Shown piece after piece: positions 63,220 through 64,000 of a stretch of DNA of 64,000 bases. The position numbers and the translations under genes are program-made. The first letter of the stretch is position 1; the number at the start of each line of letters is the position of its first letter. This DNA is from Planomicrobium sp. Y74. Its GTDB lineage: Bacteria; Bacillota; Bacilli; Bacillales_A; Planococcaceae. The stretch spans positions 434,001 through 498,000 of the forward strand of contig NZ_RCWH01000001.1 in NCBI RefSeq assembly GCF_003668635.1, written 5' to 3'. The notes under the pieces are model-generated. The model was not told the origin of the DNA and did not search any database. It was given only the letters and a program-made list of their open reading frames with translations.

Positions 63220-64000
63220 TCACCTGATCCATTTTTGTTTAAGCAATTGGTGCAAAAATACGTGCTGGATACCATCTTCCACATGGACCGGCATATACTG
63301 GACGCCGTATCTGCGGCATAAAGCCTGCAGGCCATCAATGTGTTCAAGCCGCTTCCGGTTATAATTCTCAGCAGTTTGCGAAGACATCGTAACATTGAAG
63401 GCATCTGAACTTTCATCATCGATCAAACGCAGATCTCCCGCGAACAGTGGCTGTCGCTCCTGTTGATCGGATACATGCATAAAACGGACATCTTTTGAAT
63501 ATTTAACTGCTCTGCTGAAAAACCGTTGCCACTCATCCAGTGTTTCCAAAGCATCCGACAAGACGAACAAAACAGTTGATCCTTGCGCCGGCTGAAAGTC
63601 CGCAACTTCCGCAAATCTTTTTTCATCAGCTTCCGGAAGGGACATGATGAAGTGGTTGAATAATTTCTGGGCCGACTTCCCTTTTCTTTTCAGCGGCGGA
63701 TTTGTGCCTTGTCCAATCGAAAGAGTCAATTTATCATCATTCAATAACACAATGGATCCCAGTGAAAAAGCCAGCTGTTTTGTAAATAGCCATTTGCCTT
63801 TCATCGACTTTGAACCATCGACCATGATGTGGACACGCATTTCCTGTTCGTCCAGAAACCTTTTGATATAAACTCTTTCCGTTCTGGCAAAGACATTCCA
63901 ATCAATATGGCGGACGTCATCGCCTGGATGGTATTCCCGGAAATCGGAAAAATCCATTGACGAACCAAAACGCCGTGAGCGGCTGGATCCTTTGTGATGC
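63220..64000 (-). CDS. DUF58 domain protein (N-terminus cut by window edge)
   Basis: Reading is open to the right edge, giving about 260 codons. The visible part has SSRSRRFGSSMDFSDFREYH then PGDDVRHIDWNVFARTE, the DUF58 hallmark, followed by a VWA-like fold with MVDGSKSM. DUF58 proteins are usually encoded with a MoxR AAA+ ATPase and membrane VWA proteins; moxR is expected just outside. The ATG at 63957 is internal to the conserved block and should not be taken as the start. Function is unknown. Confidence 0.88.
   Translation of the reverse strand, partial: HHKGSSRSRRFGSSMDFSDFREYHPGDDVRHIDWNVFARTERVYIKRFLDEQEMRVHIMVDGSKSMKGKWLFTKQLAFSLGSIVLLNDDKLTLSIGQGTNPPLKRKGKSAQKLFNHFIMSLPEADEKRFAEVADFQPAQGSTVLFVLSDALETLDEWQRFFSRAVKYSKDVRFMHVSDQQERQPLFAGDLRLIDDESSDAFNVTMSSQTAENYNRKRLEHIDGLQALCRRYGVQYMPVHVEDGIQHVFLHQLLKQKWIR

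Noticed and set aside
63220..63957. Treating the DUF58 gene as complete with ATG at 63957
   Set aside because: The conserved DUF58 block continues in frame upstream of this ATG to the window edge, so the gene is partial.
58912..64000. VWA/DUF58 operon as an anti-phage defence island
   Set aside because: No nuclease, protease effector, recombinase or other defence gene is present, and the set matches the common MoxR-associated housekeeping-like operon.

Overview
This is a stretch of core chromosome from a Bacillota member of the Planococcaceae type (Planococcus, Planomicrobium, Sporosarcina or a close relative). Supporting signs are strong AGGAGG ribosome binding sites, TTGACA/TATAAT promoters, rho-independent terminators, a bacillithiol gene, a caa3-type oxidase, RNase J1 and RpoY. 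The gene order, recalled from B. subtilis, largely follows the ykz/ykr, pdh, speA, ykt, yla, cta and ylb region. I see no phage, plasmid, transposase, CRISPR array, rRNA or tRNA gene. The genus is an inference.

Layout, left to right. 1-7083: bacillithiol synthesis (bshC, cut by the left edge), a DUF3397 membrane protein, panE, and an acyl-CoA carboxylase module (biotin carboxylase, 71-aa biotin carrier, carboxyltransferase) with a crotonase-fold protein next to it. Its promoter region holds a full match to the CcpA cre consensus. 7476-16207: rpmF, yceD/ylbN, tmcAL, a Lon-PDZ protease, coaD, rsmD, ylbG, a glycerophosphodiesterase, ricF, a thioesterase, a CAP-domain protein and yugN. 16432-26003: an AI-2E-family membrane protein and the cta cluster for heme A synthesis and caa3 cytochrome oxidase (ctaM, ctaG, ctaF, ctaE, ctaD, ctaC, ctaB, divergent ctaA). 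26260-38332: pycA, ftsW, ylaN, small yla genes, typA, an inositol-monophosphatase-family gene, ykt genes and a nitronate monooxygenase-like gene. 38467-47828: speA, a polysaccharide deacetylase lipoprotein, the pdhABCD operon, ykyA and def. 48162-52734: a HAD phosphatase, a 23-codon basic peptide ORF, rpoY, rnjA, ktrC and a Cys-rich protein. 53040-57378: an XRE-cupin regulator followed by potABCD for polyamine uptake. 57642-64000: an MFS transporter and a DUF58/VWA membrane-protein operon running off the right edge.

The genes join into a few working units. PycA, PDH and the acyl-CoA carboxylase form a central-carbon and acyl-CoA set. CtaA, CtaB, CtaG and CtaM mature the oxidase encoded by ctaCDEF. 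SpeA makes agmatine for polyamine synthesis, while PotABCD imports polyamines. RpoY and RNase J1 belong to transcription and RNA decay.

I did not find a large undescribed gene system. The most unusual content lies between genes. One dispersed family of long hairpin elements (family B) begins within a few bases of a stop codon, lies in the direction of that gene, and in several copies keeps its pairing despite changes in sequence. A second MITE-like family (family A) has imperfect terminal inverted repeats; two of its copies sit between duplicated terminators and another splits the cta cluster. Other points of interest are a possible acyl-CoA decarboxylase beside the carboxylase, the short peptide gene, and a terminator that encodes the matching C-termini of two convergent proteins.
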